From the NCBI GenBank assembly GCA_905221615.1, contig CAJNDT010000946.1, positions 715,865-779,864 on the forward strand: DNA of 64,000 nt, in the 5' to 3' direction. This document shows positions 37,015-45,114 of this stretch, piece by piece. Both the position numbers and the translations under genes were made by a program. Each line of letters starts with the position of its first letter. Within the stretch, counting starts at the first letter, position 1. This DNA is from Symbiodinium sp. CCMP2592. Lineage: Eukaryota; Sar; Dinophyceae; Suessiales; Symbiodiniaceae. The notes below the pieces were generated by a model, which saw only the letters and a program-made list of their open reading frames with translations, ran no database searches and was not told where the DNA came from.

Positions 37015-40000
37015 GGTGGATCCGTCTTATTGAGTTCCGATGTTGGGTCATTACGTGGCTAGTCAAAGCCAAGTATGGGGGTGTCTTTCGAAGGAACGGT
37101 CAAGTGCTGGGGCTTTGAGATTTCGGCCTTTGCTCTTTTACTTCTATAGTTCACAATCTATCTCAAGAAGGCGCCCCGGAACGACTTGCCGAATCAATCC
37201 GGACCCCCAAACCCTGAACCGGGGAAGAGGCTTTGGCAAGCACCCGACGTCGGAGCCTAGGAACCACACCCCGGCCGCTGCCCCTAAACCCCAAACCCCA
37301 ATCCCTATATAAACTCGAACTCCTCAAGCTTAAAACTTAAACGCTAAGCCTGTAAAGCCTCAACCCCGAAATCCTAAGCCCGAAATCCTGAACCCCCAAG
37401 CCCCAAACCCTTATCAACCCTTATGAATGATAAGACCCTATATAAACCTTTGAGACTAATCGCGGCAGGATTACAGCTGCAACGAGCTCGGCCAGATTGG
37501 CAACCTTGCCGCTTGCATCTGCAGGTTAAGGGTGTACTATAGGAGCCTAAATGATTGCCAATACTATTTTGGAGGTTCCTTATTATAAGTATAGTATAAT
37601 GGGCCTCAAAACCCTGTTCTAATTATTAAGGCCCCTGTATTCGGGTCTAGGGCTCGGTTTTCAGTGTGTTGAAGGGTTGCAAGGGTATTGGTTTCGGGTC
37701 AAAGGCAGGGTTTGGGGTTCAATTGATGGTGTTTCAGGTATATAACAAAACTAAAGGACGGGGATAAAAACAGCAATGTCCTTATGGCCCCTGATATATG
37801 CAAAGCATAGTATACCCACCAAATCCTATTCTGGGTTTTCTAAGGCCCCAACATCAGCGCTGTAAATGGGTATTGTTGAGCTCCCCGGTCGAACCCTTCA
37901 ACCGTAACCCCTAAACTTCTTAGTAGCTGAGTGGATACACTTGACACTTTTTGGGATAATATTACCCACTGTAAAGCGAAAAGTGTACACTTTTTGGGGG
38001 GCTTATGAACTCAGCAACAAAGAGTTTGAGCGCTAAGCCCCAAACCCTATACCCTGTAAAACCTAAACCCTAATTTAGGGCATCGCAGATTTAGGAGTGA
38101 GACCCTGCGTCAGAATCAGAGCCCCAGAGATGTGAAATTGACACCCTCTGACCTGCGAGAACCCCTACTCTTAAACTCCAAGGTAAAAGCCAGAAAGTTG
38201 GAATATGATTATCCTAACCCTTGTATGGTAAATTATAGGGTATCCTACCATGAAACCATATTCCAACTTTCTGGAGTTCCCTGTAATCTTAAACCCTAAG
38301 CCTTAATAGCTAACCCCTGAAACTCGAGACATGATTCGCCCGGCCCGGGATTCACCGGCAACTCCAGTGACCTGCCTGCGGCTTCAGTCTTATACAGAAG
38401 CCCATCCCAAAGGCTCCATGCACCCTTATAGTATATACTTAGGCCTTAAAGTACCTATATAGGGACCCCTTTAAGGCCAAAGTATCCACTATAAAGGTAC
38501 ATGGAGCCTTTGGGTATGTAAATACCAACAACATTATCCCGTAGGTTGAGGGTTTAGAGTTTAGGGTTTAGGGCCTTAGGCGTGCTTATTCTATGGTGAC
38601 TATACAGGAGCCCAAAACCCCAGTCTAATCATTACCCTAAACCCTGAACCCTAAACCCTATTCTAATCATTAAGGCCCATGCATTATCTGCATACATCCC
38701 GGAGCAGGTCCTGTCTTCACAGGGTCTTGCCGTGCCGCCGCAAGCTTCGCGGACTTGTTAATGGGGTAGGGTCTTTTAGGAGTGCCAAGCGCTGCCGACT
38801 GTCCAATCTAGAAACAAAAGCTGAAATGGTTGACCTGTTTTGGCGGAGTAATCTTGGAGGCGGCGCAGAATAAAGAGGAGTAGGGTTTAGGATCTAGGGT
38901 GTAGAGTTTAGGGTCTATGGGCTTATAGTGTCTAGAGAGTGCCCAGGTACTCAAAAAAAATCGGGCTCAAATACCGCGCTGCTCGATAATGTCTTTCGGC
39001 CTTTTAAGACCCGCAGGGCCAGACGTAGACAGTGGAAGCTCAGGGTCCAAAGCCTAGACACCCCAGCCAAAGGCTCCATGTACCCGTATAGTACATGCAG
39101 TGGCCCCAATGTACTTATTTAGGGGGGCCTCTTCAAGGCTTAAGTATATTATATAATGGAGTCTGATGAAAAAGACCTGGGCCTATAACTCCAAAATAGT
39201 GGGATTCATATAAGGAACCCCAATAAATGCCCAAGCTTTCTTAGTCAGGTTCCTACATTACTTAATTGGGACATGGAGCCTGAGGGCCACCAAAGGAAAG
39301 AAGCTTCTCAGTCGGAGAGTCCATGGCCCTCTCCAAGGAACTAAACCTACCAGTAGGGTTTAGGGTTTAGGGATTTAGGGGTTTAGGGTTTAAGGTTTTA
39401 GGGTTTCAGGGTTTAAAGGGTTTTAGGGTTTTAGGGTTTAGGGTTTTAGGGTTTACCTGAACCCTGGATATCCTATTTGAGGACTTATATAAGGCAATCA
39501 TAACAAGCAACCCTGGAAAGGTTGGTTCTTCAGGGCTCATGTAGGGTTTAGAGGAACTCATAACCCAGTAACCGACCATATAGAAAACTGGGCTCTTCCA
39601 GTCCCAAAGCCATAATCAAAGGGGAAAAGGAGGCACCCTTAATGGGGACCCCTACCCTATGATGGGCTATATATAATGGGTATATAAAAGCTCTACTAAG
39701 GGTATATACCTAGGGGTCCTTATTAAGGGTCCCTCCTGTTACCCTTGGACTTAAGGAAACCCTGAACCTTGTAGACACTGTAGGTACATTTACCCTAACC
39801 TACTTGGTGTAGCTATAGAAATGTTCACCCGAACTTGACGCCGCACCACATACCATCTACACATCTACAGCCACGCACTCCGGATATACCCCTTGAAGGA
39901 ACCCTGTTGAAGGAGCCCTCCTGCAAGCTCTAAGCCCCGGACCCAGCCGTTTTGACGGAACCTCCCCTAAGCCCACACACCCTCAACCACTAAGCCCTGA

Positions 40001-43000
40001 AACCCTAAACCCCTAAACCCCAGATCTGAAAGTCCGAACCCTTCATCCTTGAAGCTCTACCTAGACTCCCCAACTACCCTAAAATATACCCCAAATATCC
40101 ACAGTTTAAATGGCCATAACAGCTCTTTTTAAAGGGCCCTGGGGGGGGGTCCTGACACACCCTGAACGCTGAGGTCGGCACTCAGTTCGTGGACCTCATC
40201 TCCTTTGCCAGCGGCTGCTGCATTCCGGCAGGGATTTTAGAAGAATGACTCATTACCACGCTCATCCCCTATATAGTATGTATGATGTACCCAAAAGTCT
40301 TACTTTAGCCGCGAGGAAATGAGGGGCACTCTGGATTTAGAGCTTAGGGTTGTAGGGTTTTGATGCTCAGGTTACAGGTTACAGGCTCTGGGTTCAAGAC
40401 ACGTTCAGGTTTGGGGTTCACAATTTGGAGCTAGGATACAGGGATGAGGACCTGGCGTTTAGAGTCTAGACTCAGGCTTCAGGGAATCACAAGTTTGCCA
40501 GCGATTCCGTGTAATTCATCCACTAGGCTGTAGGCTGCGGTGTTGAGATAACTCCAGTAGATGAAAGCCACTGGGCTGCTAGGGCTGCATTGTGGTTTGA
40601 AATCATCGACGTGATGGCGTGGGCATGCAGGTACAGCTAAGGCACTCCTGCATACATCCCATAACATGCCTGAAGCTTGCCTGTGGCCACCGAAGCCCCC
40701 AGCCCTCAATACCAAGCCAAAGGCCCAACAAACCCTAACAAACAACACTCCACCCGAAGCCCCAAAACTTTTACTCCTTAGCTCCCCCACCAAGAAATCT
40801 TTGCAGCTCGATGTCCGGCATGGCACACAGGCAACAACGTCGCAGATGCCGACTGCCACCCATCCAGGGACAACGGCAACGGCCGCACTGTTCGAAACGT
40901 GGTCGAGGCAGGGCGTGTGGAGTTCAACATTGCAGCCTGAATAAGTAATGCTAAGTATCCCAAAGGACAGTATAGTTCGTATAGTCCCGTATGTACTTTT
41001 GGGACCCAAGTATCGACAAAGTACCTACTACAATACTGTTTTTTGTTGGACCCGTTGGGCTTATTATTATACTGAAGTAGAACATCGCCAAGTGCCCTAT
41101 TCTTCTGACTTATGCCGCACATTCCCGTTTCGGGCCTTTGGAGGCAAACCGTTGAGGGAGGCAGCAGCAAGATGTGAAAGCTTAAACCCTACAGCCCAAT
41201 ACTATAGCCTTAATATTAATACCCCTAAAAAAGGCCCTAAGGGTCCAAGTACCCAGTGATCCTTTACTCTCCTAAATTTTGAGCTACATAAATACTATCC
41301 TAAACCCAAGTACCTAAACTCTTGCCCTGAGCCCCAAACCCCTAAAACCCTACACAAGGAGCCTTTTGATCGAGGGCGTTTTGGTTTTAGGGTTTAGGGT
41401 TGCAAGGGTTTAGGGACACATTGTAGACCCAAATCCAACCCTAAACCCTACCTTAACCCGGAATAACCTACCTTTTTAAGGACCTATATAAGGAAATCAT
41501 AATAGTGAACCCTAAAAATAAGGTAGGTTATTCAGGGTTAAGGTAAGCCCCTGAGGATCCTCAAGCGTTGCAGCTTGAAAACCCCGACAGCTTCAAAGTC
41601 TAAACCCGAAAGCCCAAAACCTCAAATCCAAAGCCTGTAACCTAAATTCATAATCTTGCCTGCAAGATACTAGCATTGAGCTTTCGGCTTCGGGCTATGG
41701 GGTTGAAAGGTTGAGAGTTTAGGCTTTAGGATTTGTGTTTAGGGTTTCGGAAGGGGGGTCTGACAAAGAATCGAGGACGTAAGGGATCTCCTTGCAGACA
41801 CAGCACCAAGTGGATTCTAGTTGTCATAGGTAGAGTTTCGAACTACATGTACCCTAACTTTGCTTACCCAGGTATGTATGTCGACTTACAGGGATCCTCT
41901 CTGTTTCTGTCAGTTGTCGGAATTCTAGGGATTCGGAGTTTCGGGCAAATTGATTTTGCGCTGGGTGATGCAGGAGGTGTCGGGCCGTGGGGGACCGCCG
42001 TAGTGGGGCTGATGAGGTGCCGGCATCCGACTATATTGGACTCCGGTTTAGGGTTTAGGGTCAACCATTGGCCTCCGGGCCCAGCTGGCCGAAACAGTGC
42101 AGCCCCAACAGCCCCTGAACGGCATATAAGTACCTAACTATCATATACTCTCAAAGTAATAGCCTACATAGCTACTACCCTAAACTCGAGTACCTAATTA
42201 TTGGGTCTTTTGGTCCCTTATAGTACCCTTATAGTATCCCTTGTAGTAGCCCTTGAAAGGAACCCTAACTCTTGGGTCCTTTGGCCCCCCCCCTACGGTT
42301 AATGCCTCGCCTGTGCAACCCAAAACATGACCTCATCCCAGATCCGAATTCAGGGCGTGGGCTTCGGGTTTGGCGAAGAGCCTATATAATATAGGTGCTT
42401 TGGGGCCAAAGTATGTACTTTATCGGGCACGTGGACATTATGGTTAAATCAGAACAACCCCATTGAGGTGTGTGGCTTAGCATTTGGTGTTCGCAGGTTC
42501 TAGGTTTGGATCATGTTCGAGGGCTTGTAGTAGAAGCCAGAAGTTGGAACATGGCTTTGGGAGGATTACTGCTAGGATCCCTTATACTTCACCTTAAGGG
42601 CATGAGGATAATGATGTTCCAACTTTCTGGCTTCTACTATATGCAATGCAAACTGCCTACTGCCTTGAATTCCCCTGACAACTAAGCCCCTTCCCTGACC
42701 CACCAACAGGCGGAACCCCACCTAAGCTCAACAAAAACTGAAGCCCTTACTCCGAAACCCTGAACCCCTAAACCCTAAAACCCGAGACCTGGCAAAGATC
42801 TGCGTGCAGAGTTTCGGATCTGCGGCACGCCATGCTGTCATTCGCCATCCTGTTCAGGCTGGCGCAGAATCAGGTCGCCCGCAAAGCCGCCAGCCGACGA
42901 ATCCAGGCATGGTGGCGGCGCATTGTGCAGGCACGCCGGCAGGCCCAAATATCGGCGCTCGCCCTTCCGTGGCGTGGGCGCTCAGTATTTGTCGCGGCCG

Positions 43001-43041
43001 CGTCGGCTGCGGTTCGAGCACGCCCGTCGAGGAGGCGATGA
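23677..43041 (+). CDS. Split gene: CfxQ/CbbX/SpoVK-family AAA+ ATPase with C-terminal IQ-like motif
   Basis: Fifteen short exons (listed below) follow the family's motifs in order on one strand: a LVGLSTVK leader helix, [10 protein letters not shown] (Walker A), [31 protein letters not shown] (Walker B), [19 protein letters not shown] (sensor 1 region), [14 protein letters not shown] (Arg-finger/SRH region), DYSCNEL, and [12 protein letters not shown] (sensor 2). Family members are hexameric ATPase remodellers; bacterial and red-algal CbbX reactivates red-type Rubisco. Here the last exon adds a basic [11 protein letters not shown] tail resembling a calmodulin-binding IQ motif. That and the absence of a visible transit peptide suggest a non-plastid eukaryotic relative rather than CbbX itself. 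The N-terminus is unresolved and may include the candidate exons at 4.4-21.4 kb. Introns are 0.3-3.2 kb and most contain foldback elements. Family call is strong; exact exon edges, and whether the gene is intact and expressed, are inferred. Confidence 0.85.
24407..24504. repeat. Foldback element, ACTTAGAA family, copy 2
   Basis: Close copy of 3000-3106, differing at few positions, with the same inverted ACTTAGAA / TTCTAAGT ends. It lies in the first intron of the AAA+ gene. Confidence 0.75.
24610..24716. repeat. Foldback element, GGGGCCTTAATAATTA family
   Basis: TAATGTAGGGGCCTAAATGA and TAATTATTAAGACCCCTAC ends with GGCTCCTTATTATAATTACA between. Confidence 0.8.
25173..25248 (+). CDS. AAA+ ATPase exon 2 (probable)
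   Basis: Reads [17 protein letters not shown] and ends at a GTAGGC donor in phase 1, which joins exactly to exon 3. It fills the helix expected between VGLxxVK and Walker A. The acceptor edge is unresolved (AAAAG at 25164 or GGGGAAG at 25175). Confidence 0.6.
25925..26036. repeat. Foldback element, GGGGCCTTAATAATTA family, reversed
   Basis: Starts with GGGAGCCTCAATATTTAGAA and ends in TACTTGGGTCCCTATATTA. Confidence 0.65.
26400..26572. repeat. Trinucleotide repeat (ACT/ACC/ACG)n
   Basis: Uninterrupted three-base periodicity with the third base varying; gives Tyr-, Thr- or Val-rich pseudo-ORFs. Confidence 0.97.
26906..26944 (+). CDS. AAA+ ATPase exon 3
   Basis: 39 nt after a CTCAG acceptor; reads [12 protein letters not shown], with the last base completing an Arg codon across the GTTTTG donor. 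Confidence 0.8.
27119..27290. repeat. TATATG/TATATA microsatellite
   Basis: Runs of TATATA and GTATATGTATAT. It ends about 100 bases before the Walker A exon. Confidence 0.97.
27397..27458 (+). CDS. AAA+ ATPase exon 4, Walker A
   Basis: Reads [20 protein letters not shown], the P-loop with its Lys-Thr pair. Acceptor TGTGAG, donor GTCAGC. Confidence 0.92.
27770..28110. repeat. GTGTCTCTCT / TCTGTCCGTC simple-sequence array
   Basis: Degenerate repeat of TCTCTGTGTG passing into TCCGTCTGTC. ORFs of 110-166 codons on both strands reflect the periodicity and are not genes. Confidence 0.95.
28145..28201 (+). CDS. AAA+ ATPase exon 5
   Basis: Reads [19 protein letters not shown] between CGTCAG acceptor and GTGACC donor; corresponds to the variable stretch after the P-loop helix. 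Confidence 0.85.
28282..28378. repeat. Foldback element, related to the GGGGCCTTAATAATT family
   Basis: ATTATAGGGGCCTTAATAAT at the left and TCGGCCCCCATATTA at the right, with CGGTTCTAGGTG-type arms inside. Confidence 0.6.
28682..28788. repeat. Foldback element, TTGATGATATTAATCCTGCAT family
   Basis: TGATGATATTAATCCTGCAT pairs with ATGCAGGATTTATATCATCA. Related copies at 44770-44872 and 46665-46735. Confidence 0.8.
28900..29006. repeat. Foldback element, GTTTCCGAAAAT family
   Basis: GGCAGTTTCCGATAGTTAGG pairs with CCCTACTTTCGGAAACTCC. Related to 36842-36952 and 23255-23345. Confidence 0.75.
29400..29732. repeat. Degenerate tandem array AACGGAACCCTAAACGGA
   Basis: About fifteen variants of AAACGGAACCCT and AAACGGAGGGAATCCT. 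It resembles a CCCTAAA tract in which the unit gained CGGA. Confidence 0.85.
29749..29835. repeat. Near-perfect foldback, GGTTAGTAGGGAATGG family
   Basis: The 31-base arms TACCTTTGGTTAGTAGGGAA... and its complement match with a single mismatch around a loop of about 25 bases. A relative occurs at about 51130-51235. Confidence 0.92.
29877..29982. repeat. Foldback element, TATAGTCTCCATTGTGGTTCC family
   Basis: CCTATAGTCTCCATTGTGG pairs imperfectly with GCCATGGAGACTATAGG. Second copy of the family at 11325. Confidence 0.75.
30548..30651. repeat. Foldback element, CCAGAAAGTTGGAATAT family
   Basis: TACAGGGAACTCCAGAAAGT at the left and CTTTCTGGCTTCTACTGTA at the right. Other copies: 34320-34440 (diverged), 36567-36668, 38182-38284, 42525-42642, 49389-49492. 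Confidence 0.88.
30815..30888 (+). CDS. AAA+ ATPase exon 6, SRADL motif
   Basis: Contains [18 protein letters not shown], a family hallmark lining the central pore region. GC donor (GCCCAT). The start is set by the AAACAG acceptor. Confidence 0.9.
31460..31530. repeat. Telomere-like CCTAAAT(C) tract
   Basis: AAATCCTAAACCCTAAA-type units immediately after a CCTACC-family foldback (31375-31455). Confidence 0.75.
31715..31885. other. C-rich low-complexity stretch
   Basis: CCTGGCCCCCCCTT-type pyrimidine-rich repeats; no exon recognised. Confidence 0.5.
32100..32350. repeat. Facing telomere-like tracts (CCCTAAA then TTTAGGG)
   Basis: CCCTAAA units at 32105-32200 face TTTAGGG units at 32283-32342 across about 80 bases of more complex DNA, forming a large imperfect inverted repeat. 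Confidence 0.85.
32352..32478. repeat. Foldback element, GGGACCTCTACCCTA family
   Basis: AAGGAGGGACCTCTACC with ACCTAGAGGTCCTTATCA and GGGTCCCTCCTCTGACCCTT. A clear second copy is at 39615-39755. Confidence 0.8.
32605..32710. repeat. Foldback element, GGGGCCTTAATAATTA family
   Basis: ATAATAGGGGCCTGAATAAG and ATTATTAAGGCCCCTACATTA ends, with CCTTATTATAGTTATAGT inside. Confidence 0.82.
32856..32968. repeat. GGTCCATGTACC-family foldback
   Basis: CTTAAGGGTCCATGTCCCCA pairs with GGGTACATGGACCCTTAGGG; interior ACTACTTTAAGGCCAAAGTA kept. Confidence 0.8.
33070..33192. repeat. Foldback element, GGGGCCTTAATAATTA family
   Basis: ATAGTATAAGGGCCTTAATT and TATTAAGGCCCCTATAGTA ends. Confidence 0.75.
33516..33593 (+). 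CDS. AAA+ ATPase exon 7, Walker B
   Basis: Reads [20 protein letters not shown] and continues to NGK; Asp-Glu of Walker B at about 33561-33566. CGCAG acceptor, GA donor (GACACC). Confidence 0.95.
33752..33866. repeat. Foldback element, GGGGCCTTAATAATTA family
   Basis: TAATGTAGGGGCCTAAACAA and AATTATGAAGGCCCCTATGTTA ends (TA flanks). Intron 7 of the AAA+ gene. Confidence 0.82.
34320..34655. repeat. Two foldbacks in AAA+ intron 7
   Basis: 34320-34440 is a diverged CCAGAAAGTTGG-family copy; 34537-34650 is a GGGGCCTTAAT-family copy with a run of Cs at the centre. Confidence 0.65.
34816..34854 (+). CDS. AAA+ ATPase exon 8
   Basis: Reads [13 protein letters not shown] between GGCAG acceptor and GA donor (GATTGA). 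It begins with the same GACACC that follows exon 7. Confidence 0.92.
35679..35728 (+). CDS. AAA+ ATPase exon 9, sensor 1 strand
   Basis: Reads [16 protein letters not shown] after a GTGCAG acceptor. The donor may be GA (35727) or GC (35729), because GAG is present on both sides of the junction. Confidence 0.92.
35744..35856. repeat. Foldback element, GTCC(A)AGGATCCAATAACTAGG family
   Basis: CCTAAGGGTCCAGAGGATCC pairs with GGGTACTTGGACCCTTA. Shares TAGGATAGTAGTTATGTAG with 43455-43555 and 50704-50802, and its complement with 41236-41328. Confidence 0.8.
36215..36470. repeat. Longest telomere-like CCCTAAA array
   Basis: About 255 bases of CCCTAAACC, CCTTAAACC and CCCGAAACC units with a higher-order repeat of about 60-70 bases (CCTACACCTTAAACC recurs). 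It ends directly at the acceptor of AAA+ exon 10. Confidence 0.92.
36472..36546 (+). CDS. AAA+ ATPase exon 10, SRH/Arg-finger region
   Basis: Reads [20 protein letters not shown] then SFRFE. The upstream intron ends in a telomere-like CCCTAAA array that abuts the CCAAG acceptor; donor GTGGGG. Confidence 0.95.
36567..36785. repeat. Two adjacent foldbacks (AGAAAGTTGGAATAT, then GGGGCC families)
   Basis: 36567-36668 is a CCAGAAAGTTGG-family copy; 36675-36785 is a GGGGCCTTAAT-family copy. They sit end to end in AAA+ intron 10. Confidence 0.82.
36842..36952. repeat. Foldback element, GTTTCCGAAAAT family
   Basis: GGGAGTTTCCGAAAATTAGG pairs with CCTATTTTCGGAAAGCCCC. Confidence 0.8.
36978..37014. 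repeat. (TG)n microsatellite
   Basis: About 18 TG units with two GC interruptions. Confidence 0.95.
37469..37507 (+). CDS. AAA+ ATPase exon 11
   Basis: Reads [13 protein letters not shown] after GGCAG. It ends at a GC donor at 37508 or possibly at GTTAAG at 37525. Confidence 0.85.
37536..37643. repeat. Foldback element, GGGGCCTTAATAATTA family
   Basis: TATAGGAGCCTAAATGATTG and TAATTATTAAGGCCCCTGTA ends; GGTTCCTTATTATAAGTATA inside. Confidence 0.8.
38182..38284. repeat. Foldback element, CCAGAAAGTTGGAATAT family
   Basis: GTAAAAGCCAGAAAGTTGGA and CCAACTTTCTGGAGTTCCC ends. Nearly the same sequence occurs at 49389-49492, including AAATTATAGGGTATCCTACC. Confidence 0.88.
38406..38514. repeat. 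GGCTCCATGTACC-type foldback
   Basis: CCCAAAGGCTCCATGCACCC pairs with GGTACATGGAGCCTTTGGG. Confidence 0.85.
38705..38743 (+). CDS. AAA+ ATPase exon 12
   Basis: Reads [13 protein letters not shown] after CGGAG; GC donor (GCTTCG). It corresponds to the small helical lid domain. Confidence 0.8.
39066..39295. repeat. Nested foldbacks
   Basis: A GGCTCCATGTACCCGTATAG / GGGACATGGAGCCTGAG pair encloses an inner element (about 39160-39265) sharing AGGATTCATATAAGGAACCC-type sequence with 51755-51855. This suggests one element inserted into another. Confidence 0.65.
39355..39455. repeat. Telomere-like TTTAGGG tract
   Basis: TTTAGGGTTTTAGGG-type units, about 14 copies. Confidence 0.88.
39470..39755. 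repeat. Two foldbacks: CCTGGATATCC-type and GGGACCCCTACCCTATG family
   Basis: 39615-39755 matches 32352-32478 with the same TATGGGCTATATATAATGGG-like centre; 39470-39600 is less clear. Confidence 0.65.
40174..40219 (+). CDS. AAA+ ATPase exon 13
   Basis: Reads [15 protein letters not shown] after GCTGAG, with a GC donor. Matches the lid helix preceding the conserved Arg. Confidence 0.82.
40846..40912 (+). CDS. AAA+ ATPase exon 14, sensor 2
   Basis: Reads [20 protein letters not shown]; GNGRxVRN is the sensor 2 motif. CGCAG acceptor, GC donor (GCGTGT). Confidence 0.9.
41236..41555. repeat. Foldbacks and short telomere-like tracts in AAA+ intron 14
   Basis: 41236-41328 carries the complement of the AGGATAGTAGTTATGTAG family; 41455-41555 is a GAATAACCTACCTTTTTA family copy whose right arm is AAATAAGGTAGGTTATTC. 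Confidence 0.75.
42525..42642. repeat. Foldback element, CCAGAAAGTTGGAA family
   Basis: GTAGTAGAAGCCAGAAGTTGG pairs with CCAACTTTCTGGCTTCTACT. Confidence 0.85.
42810..43041 (+). CDS. AAA+ ATPase terminal exon 15, IQ-like tail and stop
   Basis: After GTGCAG it reads [20 protein letters not shown], then [20 protein letters not shown], an IQ-like Arg-rich motif, and ends at TGA 43039-43041. GC content is far above that of its surroundings. GC-rich DNA continues to about 43105, so a further exon in another frame is possible. Confidence 0.7.
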
Positions 43042-44183
43042 TCATTCGGCGATGCAGCGTCGAGCAGGATGAGCCATGCCCGCCTGGACGGACGAAGCTG
43101 GACTTAAGACAAAACGAAACTTTTAAACCCTAAACCCTAAACGGTAAACCCTCAAACCTCTAAACCCTGAATCCGAAAGCCTGAACGGCGAACCAGGCGG
43201 AACAAGGCGTTTAAAAGAAAACAAAACTGAGCGGTGAAGGCCCTGCAGCGGGCTATGGCAAAGCGAGTCGTTCGCGACGGGGGTAGGCCAGAAGTTCCAC
43301 GGGCTGCGAAACCCCATGGGTCCCAAAGGAATTTGTCGGGTTTAGGGTTTATAGGGATCAGGGTTTAGGTTTTCGGGTCCCCAGGATCCAACAATTAGGG
43401 CTCTTTTAAAGGGTTCTATAAGGGGTTTACAGGGTTTCAGAGAAATTTTAGAAATCCAAAGGACCCAATAATCAGGTATTTGGGTTTAGGATAGCAGTTA
43501 TGTAGGTTAGTGTTTGGGAGAGTATATGATAGTTTTGTACTTGGACCTTTACGGTTGCAGAGGTTAGGGCTTCGTTGGGACTTGGGGTCTGTTTTTGGTG
43601 TTTGGGTATCCCTCGGCCCTAAGGACTCATATATTAAGGCTCGTAAGGCTCAAAGGCCATACTATATAGGGCTTTTGGGTTATTTTGATCCCCTGGGTAT
43701 GTTGTGTGGTTTCAAGGTATTTTCCAGTTGTCGCGTTTAGTGAGTTGAGGCTTATTGCTTGCGAACAGTGTTTAGGATTTACGAACACGGACAAACCGTA
43801 AGGGTCCAAGTATCTCATCTCCGAAATACTAACCTTCATAATCTTTTTGCAAGCCCTCAAGCATGACGTCGAAATCCGCAGGGGCAGAAGTAGAGTTCCA
43901 CCCGGCCTGTGCTGCTCTTCAAGCTTTGCAGCTGCTAGGTCCTACCCATAGGCCCCGAAGTAGTTCCTTTTGGGGATTAACTAATAGTTAGGGTGAAGGG
44001 CCGTCAGAAAGAACACTATTGAATATTGGGTTAGGGGTTACGGAGTTAGGGTTTAAAAGCATGCAGAACAATTGCCTGTTTATTCGTGTTGGGCTATTAG
44101 TTTACCTATGTTTGGGGGTTTGGGTAACAGTCCTGGGGCCCTAACCCCTAAACCCCAAGCCCTAAACCCTATAAACCCTGGCC
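43042..44183. other. Non-coding interval after the AAA+ gene
   Basis: GC-rich to about 43105 (possible 3' UTR), then CCCTAAA scraps and a foldback at 43455-43555. About 43615-43690 shares sequence such as CATACTATATAGGGCTTTTG with 50820-50930. No AATAAA-type signal was used as evidence, since dinoflagellates generally lack it. Confidence 0.4.
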
Positions 44184-44252
44184 ATGTTCCGACCTGTTAA
44201 GAGGAGTGCAGAAGAGCTGGGCACTCTGACGGCGGCAGATGCGCCTTCGCTG
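44184..44252 (+). CDS. Candidate exon, possibly first exon of a second gene
   Basis: GGCCATG at 44181 opens a frame reading MFRPVKRSAEELGTLTAADA, followed by possible GA or GC donors. An internal exon starting after GTTAAG (44200) is equally possible. Confidence 0.4.
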
Positions 44253-44926
44253 ATATGGATACCTCACTTGCGAAGTCCCTACTTGGGTTCAGGGTTTGGG
44301 GATTTATGGCTTTAGGGTTTAGGGCTTCGGGCTCTAGGCCTTTAAGTTTGCCTTTCGAATTTAGGGTTCAGGGTTTAGGGCTTTGCGGTTTAGGGTTAGA
44401 AGCGCTACTATAGGGGCTTAAATATTATCTACCAATACTATTTGGTGGTTCCTTATGAAACCAAAATAGTATAACGGGTCCCAAAAACCTATTCTGTTTT
44501 TCAGGCCCCTTTTTTGCTTGGGTTGAAGGTTTAGAGTTAGGGACTAATTGTTGACAGTATGGCCGGATGTAATTTCCTGCTGTGGTAATGCATGGGTGCC
44601 GCTAACTGAAGACATTTTATAGATGTAGTATGACTTTGTTCTCAGGAGTACGTTCAAACACCTCAGGGTGGGGTGAACCCTAAGGCCCGGGGCCCTCCAA
44701 CACCAAATTATCGGCCCTAGACCCGCGACACCGGGTGGGAATGAAAAACGCGCCCGGAAGCCTTACATACGGTTGATGATACTGCATTACCCATAATAAG
44801 GAACAGACCGTAATTTCCATAGTTTAGGGTCCCTAAGGTAATGCAGGATTTAAATCAACTGTAGTGTGGTCTTTGGGCCCAGAAGCCTTAGTATATGAGT
44901 CCTTAGAGCCCTGGCGTACCCGACAG

Positions 44927-44968
44927 GTCGTTGCAGTGGCAGAGGAACAAGCCAAGACAAGACTGGAG
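44927..44968 (+). CDS. Candidate exon of second gene
   Basis: After CGACAG acceptor it reads VVAVAEEQAKTRLE, then a GC donor (GCCTTT); a helical, charged segment. Confidence 0.5.
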
Positions 44969-45114
44969 GCCTTTTCGGGCTCAGGTTATGGGAGCAAAGG
45001 GTCCTAGGTAATGTTTTGGGGGATGCTTCCCCAAATCATATCAGTAAATCCCTTTGTTTAGAAGCCCTATACATTCTACTATATAGTATAGGTCCTGTGG
45101 ACCCTAATTCTCGT

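Noticed and set aside
23677..43041. Naming the AAA+ gene cbbX (Rubisco activase)
   Set aside because: The AAA core fits the family, but the IQ-like tail and lack of a visible transit peptide do not identify plastid CbbX.
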